Origin: Helianthus annuus
Lineage: Eukaryota; Streptophyta; Magnoliopsida; Asterales; Asteraceae
Length of the DNA: 64,000 nucleotides
Direction of reading: 5' to 3'
Assembly: GCF_002127325.2 (NCBI RefSeq)
Contig: NC_035449.2
Coordinates: 141,690,820 to 141,754,819 of the forward strand
The translations under genes were made by a program, and so were the position numbers. Shown here piece by piece: positions 24,081 through 36,553 of this stretch (positions within the stretch are counted from its first letter, which is position 1; each line of letters starts with the position of its first letter). Under the pieces are notes generated by a model that saw only the letters and a program-made list of their open reading frames with translations, was not told the origin of the DNA and ran no database searches.

Positions 24081-24388
24081 GGGCGGTGAGGGTGGAACGT
24101 TATCCCCCTGTGATAGCCAAAACTTCAACGCGTGAAAAAACAAAACATACACCGCCACCAAAACTTCAACGCGTGATAGGCAAGAGTCAGTGATATTTTC
24201 AACGCGTTATGGGATTTTAGTGATGGAACATGTGAGAGGGTGTGAGGGTTTATTGTGGGTGTTGTGAGTGATGATCAATACCACTAAAAAGGTTGTGAGT
24301 GATGGAAAAATGATTGATGACATGACGGAACTTGATTGGATGCGTGTGAGTGGTAGAATTCTATCACTAGTGACCACCCCCACTCCCC
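24081..24388. mobile_element. Tourist-like (PIF/Harbinger) MITE
   Basis: 308 bp with imperfect terminal inverted repeats (GGGCGGTGAGGGTGG against GGGGAGTGGGGGTGG on the other strand), flanked by the 3-bp duplication TTA at 24078-24080 and 24389-24391. No coding content. Confidence 0.65.
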
Positions 24389-24391
24389 TTA

Positions 24392-24598
24392 TATGTGAAT
24401 GATCACAAACAAGTCTATCCATCAATGAAATTCATTTTGTTCCCAAGTAACTCTGATTCTTCTTCATTTGAATATTTTGAAGGTGAAATATTACTTTAAT
24501 TTTAGGTTATCATTATGTTGTTTTACGTCTGAAAATATCATTGTTCTTATTGATTTCATTTACCATATTTCTAGATCCCACCGACAATTTTATAGAGT
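24392..24598. other. A/T-rich spacer
   Basis: No gene or repeat is recognised. Confidence 0.3.
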
Positions 24599-24914
24599 AA
24601 AGATCCTGTACAAATAAGCTTCTCGTACAAAACGTACAAATAGGGTGGAAAAGTTAAAAAAAAAAAAAAAAACTCAATGGTAATTTTGTAATCAAAATTA
24701 CTCTACAAGTCCATCTATTCATAGATGAATTATCAAAATTGAACAAGTATATTATAATTACTCTACTAGTTCATCAAAATAACATAACATACATAATTAC
24801 TCTACAATTACGCCCGCTTGCGGTATGCTCATATAATGTATATATGTGTGGGCACTCGGGGCAAAAGTGAAAGTGCTCTAATTTTAACGTTATTTTACTA
24901 ATTTCGTGAAAATA

Positions 24915-25882
24915 ACGTTAAAAGAGGGGATGGTTAATCATGCATCATGTGGTGGCGTTGATAGCCGAAAGACAATGGGTACATGCACTAATCGGTGTTT
25001 GTCACAATTGCTGAGTGTTATGTGCCTTATGTCTAAGGCCTGATACAAAACTACTATCGAGCCTGGGGTCTCATTGGAAGCAGCCTCTCTATTCCTACGG
25101 GTAGGGCTGTAAATGAACCGAACGAACACGAACAAGGTCATATTCGTGTTCATTCGTTAAAGAAATTAAGATGTTCGCAAACTGTTCATGAACGCATACC
25201 GAACATAAGTTTATGTTCGTGTTCGTTCGTTTAGGAATTCAGTTGTTCACGAACTGTTCGTGAACACTGGCCTCGAACACAAACGAACGCAAGCAAATAA
25301 GAACGAACGCAAACGAACATTTAACTTGAAAATAAAAAAAAAACATTGTTATCCTTAAACATTATATATAAGTAGTTAAGTACAACCATCAAATGATAAA
25401 TCAAAACACAAGAAGTCTACTAAACCACCAAACGATGAATCAAGTTTAGCTAACTTAGACATAATTATCCCCAAAAATGTCTTAGAGTGCTCAAATTTTA
25501 GCTAACTAGGGTTTCAAGTTTTCAATATGTTTAGATAAAAGGTTTATTTTTTATTATTTTTTTAATATAATCAAACGAACACGAACGAACGTAACCGAAC
25601 ATATTACCGAATGTTCATGAACGCAGTCGAACAAACGAGACCTGTGTTCGTGTTCGTTCGCTAACCTATCCAAACAATTTTTTTTGTTCGTGTTCGTTCA
25701 TTAAGCTAATCGAACGAACATAAACGAACTTCCCGCCGAACGGTTCATGAACTGTTCGCTGAACGTTCGTTTCGTTTACAGCCCTACCCACGGGGTAGAG
25801 GTAAGACTGTCTACATCTTACTCTCCTCAGACCCTACCTTAGCTTTGCTATTAGTGGAATATACTGAGTATGATGATGATGA
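24915..25882 (+). mobile_element. SINE, interrupted by a hAT MITE
   Basis: The text GAGCCTGGGGTCTCATTGGAAGC, then GTAGAGGTAAGACTGTCTACAT and CTCAGACCCTACC, ending ACTGAGTATGATGATGATGA, matches the shape of a widespread plant tRNA-derived SINE with a simple-repeat tail. The 5' boundary is approximate. It is split at 25101/25787 by the MITE. Confidence 0.6.
25102..25786. mobile_element. hAT-type MITE (685 bp) inside the SINE
   Basis: Terminal inverted repeats TAGGGCTGTAAA...TTTACAGCCCTA. The 8-bp target duplications are CCTACGGG (25094-25101) and CCCACGGG (25787-25794), with one mismatch. The interior is rich in GAACGAACACGAACG and its inverse, so it is strongly self-complementary. Removing it restores the SINE text. 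Confidence 0.82.
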
Positions 25883-26049
25883 CATAATTAGTGTACCAGT
25901 TCATCGTTAATACATTACTACAAGATATCATTCAATATTACTCTACAAGCAAGGTTGGAGAACTCGCTAGTCGGCAGGTGAGGTGGGGACTAGCGACTAC
26001 TCGAGATTAATCGGATCGAGTTTTTTATATGTAACTTTCAGTTTTATGT

Positions 26050-29000
26050 TGTCACACCCCTATCTCCACGTGTCACCGGTGGGCCCGGTGTGGGGTACAG
26101 TGACGTAGTTGGCATCGTCATAGACAAACAACACAATATAATAATGCACAGTGGAAGCAGAATAGATACATTTCAACTTTAATTAAAATGACATAATAAA
26201 CATCATAAGTAGTTGAAACGGATCCACAGGCGGATCAAATAAAAATAAGATAAAATTGTTCAACAGTTATTTGTCGTCCGAGCTTGCGAGACTATAGTGG
26301 ACGCTCTTAGGAAACAGCCAGCCTATTTCGTATAGTACCTGCACTTAACCTTTTGGGAAAAATACGTCAGTTTACACTGGTAAATACAAATCAACTGACT
26401 CATTTTGAAAATGATTGAAAATTGATTTAAATGCACAAGGCATAAATATTTTTATTAACTTGGGATATTTATGCAATATAAACTTGTGAACGATTTACAT
26501 GTACCCGTACTTATGGTGGCCCGGGATCTGCTGTCCGGGCTAAAGGTTAAATGACACACCACATTAAAGAGTTATACACGCCGGGTGTACGCCTACACCC
26601 CGTGCTCTGGTCGTGGCCATCACGTAAGATAATGCCAAGGATATCTGGGACACGGTCAATAACCCTCCAAAGCCTAAAGTAAAACAAGACTGTTTAAACG
26701 AGTCGCACAAGCTATTCAAGACTGTACACCCATAAGGTGCAGGACTTGTGCGCCCGATCAAACGGTATTTTAAATACCGTACCCCAAGCCCGTATAGGGA
26801 AAATAAGTCAAAATGTATTTACCTAAGCAAGTATGAATCACAAACGGTAAGTGTAGGTGGCTTTTACTGGGCCTCCTAATCTGGAACAAAGGTTTATAAT
26901 AACCTATTAGATTCCTAACGGGTCTTTTATTTAAGCCTAAGCTTGACCGGTTAGTTTTAAGGACGATACGGTACAAGCGCACGATTAAGCGAAAGACCGG
27001 ATAGAATGTGATTTAGACCCGACAAGTTTGAGTACTTGTATAATATGGGTATACTAAATACATTCTGGATTTTGAGATAAAAATGATAACGTTTGACCCG
27101 TTTCGGTCAATTTACGCAAACTAGTTACGTAAACCGAACCGAATGCAAAAAGGGCGTTACGGGTAGCCAAAAGAGTCAAATGCAAGTTCCCTGAGATAAT
27201 ATGCTTTAAATATGATATAACATCAGTAAGTTATGTTCTATTATGCCCCGAATAATTTTAAACTCAATTTATGCCTTAGAAGGGCATTTTGGTCATTTAA
27301 AAGATTATAAAAGAGTCAAATTAGAAATCTGAGTTTCGGGTCTGGTTTATACAGTAAATATACTTCATTTAACATATTATAACAGTAGGGTATGACCCAT
27401 ATACCAAACTCATCATTTAAAATCAAACTATGCACCATAGGGGTATTTTAGTAATTTCACAAGGGCTAAAACTGCCAAAACTGGAAACCTGAGTTCATAT
27501 ACTTATACTTACTGTTATTATATGAAAATATACCAATTACATCAGTAGGTATGAGTCTTATATGTTTAAAATGAGTATAACGCTTACTATGCGCTAAAAA
27601 TGCTAAAAATGCGATTTAGAGCCATTTCCGGGTTTTTAAAAGAAAGCTGAGATTTTTATATTTCCAGAAGGCTCAAAATAATCTATTTAACATATAAAAT
27701 CAGTAGAAAAAGGTTTCGGGTCAAAAGGATGTATAAAACTCATTTTATGGCTTAAACGGTCAAAACCGGCATAAACCGAAGTAACTTAGCGATCTAAGAT
27801 ACGATCAGCCAAAAATTAAATAAAAATCATCAAAAATCCCAAAATAATATATAACATCAGTGGGTAAAAAGTTTTGTATCAAAACGTGGCCTGAAATGGG
27901 TTATATGCGAAATACGCCGTTTATTAAACATAAAGCTTTATTTTTACGCTATTGGCCATAAGTCAAAATCTGGACCACCAACTGATCCGAAATTTTCGGT
28001 GCAAGTTTATATATTAGTAATAAAGATTTCTACTCTTTCACTTTTCCAGAAATCATGTTTTATATCAAAAAGGCAAAATAGTCAACTTTTAAGCATAATC
28101 GGAAACATGCAAATGAATCGGCTAAGTATAGACTCAAGCAACAAAAATTCCAGAGAGTTTTACCAAAATAAAAATGGTCAAAAATACTCTCTAATACAGA
28201 TCTCAAACATGCATGTACGAATCCGAATCGATAGTCTACGAAAAAGTCGTTTTACAAGACTTTCGGTTCTGATTCGTATTTATACTATAGATTGTCGAGT
28301 TGATTATGATAAAACACATTCTTACATATATTATAAGTTATTTATGATGATCAAACAGATTGCATGTCCTCTACATTACCATTTAAGCTATTTTTCACAA
28401 AAACCATTTCTGTTGACTTTTTAGAAACAACTTTGACTCGACAATTAGCATGCATAAAGTGGGAATCAGAGAATACCCTTTTGAGGGTTTGTTTCCCACA
28501 TAAACACCAACATATATGTGGTTTCAATTTGAGAAATGACTGAGTAAAACTCGTTTAATCGAAAAGTCAAAGTATAAGAACAACGGTTTTGACTTTTACT
28601 ACTAATCAATGCAAGAACGAATTAGAGAATGATGTAAAGGATTACCAAGGTCCTAATGAAGCTTAGTTAACACTAGGATGTTGCCTTGACGTTCAGAAAT
28701 GCTCCAGAAGTCTTGAGAGCTTTTGCAAGATGTGTGTTTCTTGTTTACAAGCACAAGTGCCAAAGAGATGAGAGCTTTGATCTAATATATGAAGGAATTC
28801 AGAGGTTGAAGGGAGGTTACTATTGTCCTAGGCATGCAAGCATTTTTATTGGAGCAAAAGGAGGTGCTAACAGCTGTTTACCACTTCAAATTCGGACCAA
28901 ATTTGCAATTTTCGCGAAGTTCTGATGCTGGGGGGTTCACGCGGCCCGCCTAAGGATTTCCAGGCGGGTCGCCTGGGGTCTGCAGGCCCAAAAATGTTTC

Positions 29001-29586
29001 AAACTTGGCAGCTTTGGTCCCTGTTCTCGCACGCGATGTTTCGGCTAGTTATTTTGACTCGTAAACCCCCAAACTTGGTTTCTAAGAACCTTAGGACATT
29101 TACCAACATGGTAATGTCCTCGGATAACTTTGCGCTCAACCGAAAAGCCATGAAATTCGACGTTGACGCTTTTAACCCCTCAAGTACGGTTTTGGCCATA
29201 ACTTTCTCATACGTTATCGAAACTTCACGAAATTTTTACCACATATTCTAGTGAGTATATTTTAGCATTATAAAGCTTCGGGTCTGCCAAAAGTTCACTC
29301 AGAGGTATAAATTAAACATGTTGACACTTTTGGCCCCTATAGTTTGCAATTCCTCACTTTTGTGCAAATTTCCGCGTCGTATGATCCATGAACCATCCGT
29401 TTAAGGTTATAAAAATTATGTAGGGTTATCATAGAGTCTATTTATCCATTGTTGACACTTTGGACCCTTACGTTCCATAGTTTTCACTGTTTGTCACTTT
29501 TAGTCCCTCTAAAGTATACTTTCACATACCGGGACCTTATGACACGTGTCAAGACATCATTGGACGAAATTTTTCGAGGTGTTACA
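26050..29586 (-). repeat. 3' LTR of the 14 kb element
   Basis: Plus-strand TGTCACACCCC to GGTGTTACA. Frames inside (27999-28424, 28686-28925, 28925-29251) recur in the other LTR and show no domain. A possible TATA box on the minus strand is TATAAATA at 28277-28284 (equivalent 38780-38787). Confidence 0.92.
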
Positions 29587-29600
29587 TCCTCACCCCCTTA
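29587..29600 (-). other. Polypurine tract
   Basis: The minus strand reads AAGGGGGTGAGGA directly before the 3' LTR start TGTAACACC. It primes plus-strand DNA synthesis. Confidence 0.8.
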
Positions 29601-29622
29601 AAAGAAATCTCGACCTCGAGAT

Positions 29623-29748
29623 TTACTGAAACAAATGAGGATATTTCTCTTGCATCGTGGATTCCACTTCCCACGTATATTCGGGACCTCTACGGGCATC
29701 CCATTTGACCTTTACAATAGGTATGTACTTCCTTCGAAGCTTTTTCAC
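29623..29748 (-). pseudogene. Out-of-frame chromodomain remnant of the 14 kb element
   Basis: After the gag-pol stop, another minus-strand frame encodes KLRRKYIPIVKVKWDARRG and then PEYTWE, ending with TAA at 29623-29625. This matches the C-terminal chromodomain-type tail that is in frame in the element at 56941. Comparison with that copy suggests about 4 nt are missing near 29748, which shifts the frame. The chromodomain is thought to steer integration by binding histone marks. Confidence 0.7.
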
Positions 29749-32700
29749 CTGTCAATCGACAAAGGTTTTTCCACGAACTTCAAACTCTCATCTATGTGTA
29801 TATCTGTATGCGGTATAACCAGTGAATCGTCAGCGAAACACTTCTTCAAATTACAGATGTGGAACACATTATGAATAGCGCTAAGTTCTTCAGGCAAGTT
29901 TAACTTATAAGCAACTGGCCCGACACGTTCGATAATCTCGAAAGGTCCTATATATCTCGGGCTTAGCTTGCCTTTCTTTCCAAATCGCATCACACCCTTC
30001 CAGGGCGATACTTTAAGCAATACTTTATCACCTACATCGAAGTGAAAATTTTTGCGCTTAGGATCCGCATAACTCTTCTGCCTATCCCTGGCAGCTTTCA
30101 AACGATCGCGAATCTGAACTATCTTGTCTGTCGTCTCAAAAACGATATCTGGTCCTGACAGTTGGACTTCTCCAAATTCTGCCCAACAAATGGGCGATCT
30201 ACACTTTCTACCGTATAAGGCCTCAAAAGGCGCAGCCTTTATGCTGGAATGGTAGCTATTGTTGTAGGAGAATTCAATCAGTGGTAGGTTCTTATCCCAA
30301 CTACCACCCAAATCGATCGCACATGCACGAAGCATGTCTTCCAAGGTTTGGATAGTACGCTCACTCTGACCATCAGTCTGAGGATGATAAGCCGTACTAA
30401 AATTCCAACGAGTACCCAACGATTGTTGGAAACTCTTCCAAAAATGCGACGTATATCTAGTATCTCTATCGGAGATAATAGATACAGGTATACCATGTAA
30501 TGCTACAATCTTATCGACGTATAATTGAGCTAACATATCGGAGCTATACGTCTCCTTGATGGGTAGAAAATGAGCTGACTTAGTCAGTCTATCTACTATG
30601 ACCCATATGGTATCATTTCCCTTTTTCGTCTTTGGCAACTTGGTGATGAAATCCATTGTCACCATTTCCCACTTCCACTTGGGAATTTCAGGTTGTTGAA
30701 GCAAACCTGACGGCTTCTGATGCTCAGCCTTGACTTGCGCACAAGTCAAACATTTAGCTACTTGCTCAGCTACTGACTTTTTCAAACCAATCCACCAGTA
30801 GTTTGCTTTCAAATCCTGGTACATCTTATCAGCTCCAGGATGAACGGAATATTTAGAGCTGTGGGCTTCCTGGAGGATAACATCCCGAAGTCCTCCATAA
30901 ACTGGAACCCATATTCGTCCGTTTAGTCGTAGCATTCCATCTTTGTCGTAGGATAACTGCTCCTCAGTTACTCCCAACTTCTCTGCAGGATAGTTAGCTT
31001 CCAACACAGCTTCCTTCTGTGCAGCTAACACCCTTTCATTCAAATTATTTCTTATTTCAATGCGCTTGGCATTGATTTTGATCGGTTTCACCCTTTCCTT
31101 TCTGCTTAAGGCGTCGGCAACTACATTTGCCTTGCCTGGATGGTATCTTATCTCGCAGTCATAATCATTTAAAGTTTCCATCCATCGCCTTTGACGCATG
31201 TTCAATTCCTTCTGATTGAACAAGTGTTGAAGACTCTTGTGATCCGAATAAATTATACACTTGGTTCCGTACAAGTAATGTCTCCATAGCTTCAAAGCAA
31301 ATACCACTGCACCCAATTCTAAATCGTGGGTGGTGTAGTTCTTCTCATGCACCTTGAGCTGGCGAGAAGCGTAGGCAATGACTTTGCCTCTCTGCATGAG
31401 CACACAGCCCATACCAGTGTGCGATGCATCGCAATACACTATGAAATCTTCTATGCCATCGGGCAGTGTCAACACTGGCGCGTTGCTCAACTTCTTCTTC
31501 AGGATATCGAAGGATTCCTGCTGCTTAGGGCCCCAATCGAACTTAATCCTCTTACGAGTCAACGAAGTTAGGGGCGCAGCAATTCTTGAAAAGTTCTCGA
31601 TAAATCGCCTATAATATCCTGCCAATCCGAGGAAACTACGAATCTCAGTAGGCGTCTTCGGCTCCTGCCAATTCATGACTGCTTCTACTTTAGCGGGATC
31701 TACTTGGATACTACGCTCGCTTACTACATGTCCAAGGAATTGGACTTCTCGAAGCCAAAATTCACACTTCGAAAATTTGGCATAAAGCTTCTCTTGATGC
31801 AGAAGTTTGAGAATACAACGAAGGTGTTTCTCATGGTCAGCTTGGCTCTTCGAGTAGATAAGGATGTCGTCAATAAAGACGATAACGAATTTATCTAGAT
31901 AGGGCTTGCAGACACGATTCATGAGATCCATGAATGCGGCTGGTGCGTTGGTGAGCCCAAACGGCATCACTAGGAACTCGTAATATCCATAACGAGTCCT
32001 AAACGCTGTCTTGTGTACGTCTTCATCCTTGACCTTCAACTGATGATAACCGGACCTCAGGTCGATCTTGGAGAAGTAGCTTGCTCCTTGCAACTGATCG
32101 AACAGATCGTCGATCCTGGGTAACGGATACCTATTCTTAATAGTGACCTTGTTAAGCTCACGATAATCGATGCACAGACGCATCGACCCATCCTTCTTTT
32201 TAACGAACAAGATTGGTGCTCCCCAAGGAGACGAGCTAGGTCTAATAAAACCTTTAGCTAACAAATCATCCAACTGCGTCCTCAACTCCTTCATCTCCGT
32301 TGGTGCCAATCTATATGGTGCTCTTGCTACAGGCGCAGCGCCTGGAATGATGTCTATCCGAAACTCCACCTGCCTATCTGGTGGCAAACCGGGTAGTTCT
32401 TCAGGGAATACTTCAGGGTATTCTGAGATAACAGGGATATCTTCAATCTTCGGCTTCGGCTCATCAATGGTAACTTGTGCCATATAAATGCCACATCCTT
32501 TCTGCATGCATCTGGATGCCTTGAGCATGGACACTTGCTCAGGCAATCCATGCTGGGTATCTCCTTGAATAGTACGTGACTCACCAGACGGAGTCTTCAC
32601 TATCACTTGCTTTCTACTGCACAGAATCTGGGCTTGGTTACTCGATAACCAATCCATGCCTATCACTATATCGAATCCAGCTAGCTTAAAGGGAAGCAAG

Positions 32701-34190
32701 GATAACGGGAAGGAATGATTCCTAATGGATATAACACATCCATCAAGAACAGTCGAGGCAGTTTCTATGGTTCCGTCGGCTAATTCCACCTCATATTTCA
32801 CACTTAAGGTTTTAACAGGAAGGTTTAACAATTTACAAAACTTATCATCTACAAATGACTTATCAGCTCCTGAATCAAACAAGACTCTAGCAAAAACATC
32901 ATTTACAAGAAACGTACCTGTAATGACGTTGTCGTCTAGAACTGCCTCCTTGGCGTCCATTCTGAAGACTCTCGCATTAGTCTTCTTTCCTTCGTCAGCC
33001 TTCTTCGCATTCTTTGGGCAATTTGGCTGGATGTGCCCTTTCTCGTTGCAACCAAAACAAGTTGCATCCTTCATCTTCTTGCAATCTAGAGCATTATGGT
33101 CTGTGGACTTGCAGATTCCACATCGCTTTTCGTGAGACTGGGATTTCGCTTCCATACGACATTTCCCAAAATGGTGTCTCTTGCAGTTCTTGCATCTGGG
33201 TTTTTCACCCGACTGATCCCCTTTCTTGAACCCCGACCCTTTCTTATGGTCGTTGTTCTCTCTGTGTCGTTTCTCAGATCTTCGTGAGGTGTCATCCTCA
33301 CGTTTCCTTTTGTTTTCCTCTGAGCTTTTCATAGCTCTCAATCTGACTACATCTTGAGTGAGGGAGAGGGATAGATCAGCTACGGATCTGAATGTCGTAG
33401 GCCTTGAAGCCTTGACGCTTGCCTTTATCTCCGGTGCCAGACCCCCAATAAATCGAGCAATCCTTCGCGGCTCCGGGGTCACCAGATAAGGCACTAACCG
33501 AGATAAAGTGTTGAATGTAGTAAGATACGCTTGACAATCGAGGTTCTTCATAACCAGAGATACGAAATCCGATTCAATTCTTTCGACCTCATGCTGCGGG
33601 CAGAAATTCTCTTTGATCAGGGCCACAAACTGTTCCCATGACATTCCGTATAGTGTGGCCTTACCGGCAGCTTGTAGGAGTGACTTCCACCATGCTAATG
33701 CATCTCCCTTGAACGACTGGGACACGTACTTCACGACGTCCCTATCAGCACACCCGCTGATATCAACCACAGTATCCATCTCATCAATCCACGTCATGCA
33801 ATCAACTGCTCCTTTTTCCCCAGTAAAATCCCTGGGTTTGCATGAAACGAAATACTTGTACGTACAGGACTTGCTGTGCGTATCATGCTTCAGCTTGACT
33901 TCTTGCTTAGGGATACTGCTGTGGTTGGAGGAGTGATCATCCTCCTCATCCTTCTTCGGCTCACTCTTTTTAGAAGGTGGCTTACTATGAGCCTCGGAAT
34001 GAGTCTTGGGCTTTACGTGCGATACTGTTCGGGTCCTACTCCGAGTACCGCTAGATTCCCTGAATTGCCTATCCATAGTTTTGGCAACAGCGTTATCTAT
34101 CAGTGCTTGCAATTCTTCACCAGTGACGTGAATCCTGGTATTATCTGGGGGTTCTCCAGAATGACTGTTGGTCTCCTCCGATTTGGCCAT
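29745..34190 (-). CDS. gag-pol: Gag-pol polyprotein, Tekay-like chromovirus, lacking its chromodomain
   Basis: 1481 codons from ATG at 34190. Order by residue: gag core (about 110-290, with WIDEMDTV and [10 protein letters not shown]); zinc-binding Cys/His motifs at 333-344, 357-370 and 378-391, the last a classic CX2CX4HX4C ([14 protein letters not shown]); protease DSGAD about 439; reverse transcriptase about 640-800 with catalytic FIDD about 773; RNase H about 905-1035 (YCDAS; DALSRK); integrase with CLTC zinc part about 1147 and catalytic Asp/Asp/Glu near MDF (1179), SDRD (1242) and GQSER (1277); then a GPF/Y module (GPFEII). The frame ends early at DR-stop, just before the chromodomain. 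Apart from this the frame is open, so the loss is recent. Synthesised from the right-hand LTR promoter. Enzymes could still act, but targeting would be altered (inference). Confidence 0.92.
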   Translation of the reverse strand: MAKSEETNSHSGEPPDNTRIHVTGEELQALIDNAVAKTMDRQFRESSGTRSRTRTVSHVKPKTHSEAHSKPPSKKSEPKKDEEDDHSSNHSSIPKQEVKLKHDTHSKSCTYKYFVSCKPRDFTGEKGAVDCMTWIDEMDTVVDISGCADRDVVKYVSQSFKGDALAWWKSLLQAAGKATLYGMSWEQFVALIKENFCPQHEVERIESDFVSLVMKNLDCQAYLTTFNTLSRLVPYLVTPEPRRIARFIGGLAPEIKASVKASRPTTFRSVADLSLSLTQDVVRLRAMKSSEENKRKREDDTSRRSEKRHRENNDHKKGSGFKKGDQSGEKPRCKNCKRHHFGKCRMEAKSQSHEKRCGICKSTDHNALDCKKMKDATCFGCNEKGHIQPNCPKNAKKADEGKKTNARVFRMDAKEAVLDDNVITGTFLVNDVFARVLFDSGADKSFVDDKFCKLLNLPVKTLSVKYEVELADGTIETASTVLDGCVISIRNHSFPLSLLPFKLAGFDIVIGMDWLSSNQAQILCSRKQVIVKTPSGESRTIQGDTQHGLPEQVSMLKASRCMQKGCGIYMAQVTIDEPKPKIEDIPVISEYPEVFPEELPGLPPDRQVEFRIDIIPGAAPVARAPYRLAPTEMKELRTQLDDLLAKGFIRPSSSPWGAPILFVKKKDGSMRLCIDYRELNKVTIKNRYPLPRIDDLFDQLQGASYFSKIDLRSGYHQLKVKDEDVHKTAFRTRYGYYEFLVMPFGLTNAPAAFMDLMNRVCKPYLDKFVIVFIDDILIYSKSQADHEKHLRCILKLLHQEKLYAKFSKCEFWLREVQFLGHVVSERSIQVDPAKVEAVMNWQEPKTPTEIRSFLGLAGYYRRFIENFSRIAAPLTSLTRKRIKFDWGPKQQESFDILKKKLSNAPVLTLPDGIEDFIVYCDASHTGMGCVLMQRGKVIAYASRQLKVHEKNYTTHDLELGAVVFALKLWRHYLYGTKCIIYSDHKSLQHLFNQKELNMRQRRWMETLNDYDCEIRYHPGKANVVADALSRKERVKPIKINAKRIEIRNNLNERVLAAQKEAVLEANYPAEKLGVTEEQLSYDKDGMLRLNGRIWVPVYGGLRDVILQEAHSSKYSVHPGADKMYQDLKANYWWIGLKKSVAEQVAKCLTCAQVKAEHQKPSGLLQQPEIPKWKWEMVTMDFITKLPKTKKGNDTIWVIVDRLTKSAHFLPIKETYSSDMLAQLYVDKIVALHGIPVSIISDRDTRYTSHFWKSFQQSLGTRWNFSTAYHPQTDGQSERTIQTLEDMLRACAIDLGGSWDKNLPLIEFSYNNSYHSSIKAAPFEALYGRKCRSPICWAEFGEVQLSGPDIVFETTDKIVQIRDRLKAARDRQKSYADPKRKNFHFDVGDKVLLKVSPWKGVMRFGKKGKLSPRYIGPFEIIERVGPVAYKLNLPEELSAIHNVFHICNLKKCFADDSLVIPHTDIHIDESLKFVEKPLSIDR

Positions 34191-35073
34191 GTAGCTTTAA
34201 GCTACATAAAAGGACAAAGTCTTATTTAGAAACCTAACAGTATTATCGTTCTAGACGATTTATTAACCATGGTATTAATAACCATAATAGTTAATTTAAT
34301 AAATTTCATTCAAGGCTTTTATTAGCAACTTTATTATGGAATGAAATATATATATTGGCTCAATAGGCCTAGTCACTTCGGACAACTTACTAAATTATAA
34401 ATTTAGATTTTTATAGGATTAGCATTGTATAATTAAACAAATAATCCTTTACTAGGCAGGGAGTCATAAACCACAACTGCCACTATATGACATAGTCATA
34501 ACCTGTAGGTATCAAGTCATAAACAGACTTGTGTACAGATATAATCTGTAGATAATTTATTAAAAAGGCGACATGTGTGATTTTACGAATCACGCTTAGT
34601 CAAGAATGTTAACATGTTTTCAGATGTCAACAGAGATTTGAATCTTTTCAACCAGGTTTTACCATATTGGCTAGGCCTGTAAATAAGGCATTCAAGCTAG
34701 GTTCTACCTTACTAAGATTCTTATTAAAATGGCAAATCAAATAAAAATTGATATTTTCCATTTATTTTAATTATTATATTCATGCACATAAATAAAATGA
34801 GAAATTCAAATTAACCATTTCAATTTTAAATAAAGTAACTAGTACATCTTTGCCCTAAACGGGACTTTAATCCAAATAACATGAATAACATGCCCGCGCA
34901 GGGGCTAAACCAATAACAACAACAACAATTAAAACAAAACAAACCCACGCAGGGGTTAACAGAACAACATACCCACACAGGGGTAGAATAAGAGAAATAT
35001 ACCCACACAGGGGTAGAATACAGGAATAAATGTCCACGCAGGGACATGAGTAAAAGAGCTAACAACACAGGAT
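34191..35073. other. Spacer between gag and the upstream ORF
   Basis: A/T-rich non-coding DNA of the element. It contains the 12-bp palindrome-like cluster at 34893-35044; nothing else is recognised. Confidence 0.5.
34893..35044. repeat. Cluster of five spaced 12-bp near-palindromes
   Basis: CCCGCGCAGGGG (34893), CCCACGCAGGGG (34944), CCCACACAGGGG (34972 and 35002) and TCCACGCAGGGA (35033). Spacings are 51, 28, 30 and 31 bp. Each could form a tiny stem (CCC/GGG). Confidence 0.65.
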
Positions 35074-36345
35074 TTAATAATCCTTCTTACTCTTACCCTT
35101 AATCAAGTCAACCATCTTCTTGAACATACCGCGGTTGTGTCGGCGATCATTTTGCAATTCCCGTCACACGTCGTGTATCCCTTGCAGGATTTCTTGGACT
35201 TGCGGTGGCGACATCATCGGCGCCGGCGGCGGTGGCTGATACTGCTGTGGCTGTGGAGGCTGCGGTTGCTGGTATCCCTGCGGTGGGAATCCAAAAGCTG
35301 ATGGTCCCGTAGCCCAGGGACCTCCAAAAGTACTCTCCTGATTGAGAGGGTTGTAGCCTGAAGCTAACCAGTAGGGATCTCCCGTATAATCATAACCGGG
35401 AGGAAAAGTCGGCTCGAAAGGGTTGAACTGCGTTGCGCTAGCATACGCAGGGATGGGCTCTCCAAAGTTTTGCGGCGGTAGTGGCGCGATAGTCGCAGAA
35501 GTAACCTCTGAGACGGGATGCTGAGACTCTCCCATGTCTGACTCCTCGTGGAGCGGCGAGTAGCGGCCGCTACCTGAATGTCGAGGGGTGGCAATGCGAA
35601 TCCCTCCTCGCGTAGACATACGCGCGTTCCTCCTTGGCCTCTGAGGCGGAGGAGGCAAAACCGGTGGTGGTGGTGGCGACGGAGTAATCACGTCGCGCCA
35701 AAAGGCCTCAGATGGGTCCTGCTGCAAAGGCGGCTGCTGAAGCTGCTGCTGCTGAGAGTGGTGCTGAGAGTGCACGGGAGAACCGTGGTAAGACTGGTGC
35801 ATGGGAGAGTTGTGCTGGCTGGGGGTGTAAAACCAATCATGCTGTTTAAACCTCTCCTCGTAGCTGTCAACACCATTGAATGGTGATCCCCTGTATGGTG
35901 ACCCATCCGATATCTCAATGGGATGGTTAGGCGTGCCGGACGGTGGCAGGGAAGGGTCAGTGTCCTCGTCGACCTCCATCTCGTTACCACCAGAGAAGTG
36001 GTCTTCAGGTCCTAGTGGGTTATGACCCACTGGTTCATCCAAGTAAGCATCAGGGTTGTATAGGCCCTGATAAGCTGGTGCTGGGTAGTGGTGAGGTGAC
36101 TGGTGTAATGGAATGAAAGATCCATGGGAGTCATGGGGCCCATTTTCAGAGTGGGGCCCAAATGAGTGGGGTAGAGATGGCGAGGTGCTCAAAGATACCG
36201 AGTGCCTGGCTGGCTCGGCGAATGATCTCCAAAGATCATGGGCTGCAGTGTTGTGCGATGCTGATGGGGCTCGCCTGTGCGAAGGCCCTGCCTCGTGGTC
36301 ATGTGATGTGGCGAATCCTCCTCGTCCTCGCATACGTGGCGGCAT
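35074..36345 (-). pseudogene. Extra proline/glutamine/histidine-rich ORF upstream of gag
   Basis: From ATG at 36345 the minus strand encodes 393 residues to a TGA at 35164-35166. The frame then continues for 29 more codons, including MFKKMVDLIKGKSKKDY, to TAA at 35074-35076. The protein begins MPPRMRGRGG, is low-complexity (HSQQQQLQQPP, PSPPPPPVLPPPP) and has no recognised domain. An ATTTTTGACAG sequence just upstream looks like a splice acceptor, so translation may start after removal of a leader intron. The TGA may be a CGA-to-TGA transition. Some Ty3/gypsy elements carry an ORF before gag, but I do not know this one. It could alternatively be an N-terminal gag extension. Confidence 0.6.
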
Positions 36346-36441
36346 GATGAACCTGTCAAAAATTAAACAAGTTGCACAACAAAATATATAAGACAAAGCT
36401 AATAATAAAAATAAAGATAAAATAAACGAAATGTCGAACAT

Positions 36442-36553
36442 TTCCTAAGTTCTTTGTCTAGACTCGAAAATCGAGGAATGTGCAGTTGTGTAACTGAGAT
36501 CAAACACAAAAGACTAGTGTTTAATTCACTCAGCGTTGGCTCTGATACCAACC
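36442..36553 (-). other. 5' leader and primer-binding site of the 14 kb element
   Basis: On the minus strand TGGTATCAGAGCC (36550-36538) lies 3 nt inside the 5' LTR and is complementary to the 3' end of initiator-Met tRNA, the primer for minus-strand DNA. Confidence 0.85.

Noticed and set aside
27999..29251. Three ORFs of 79-141 aa repeated at 38502-39754
   Set aside because: Both sets lie in the LTRs of one element; conservation is explained by LTR identity, with no domain.
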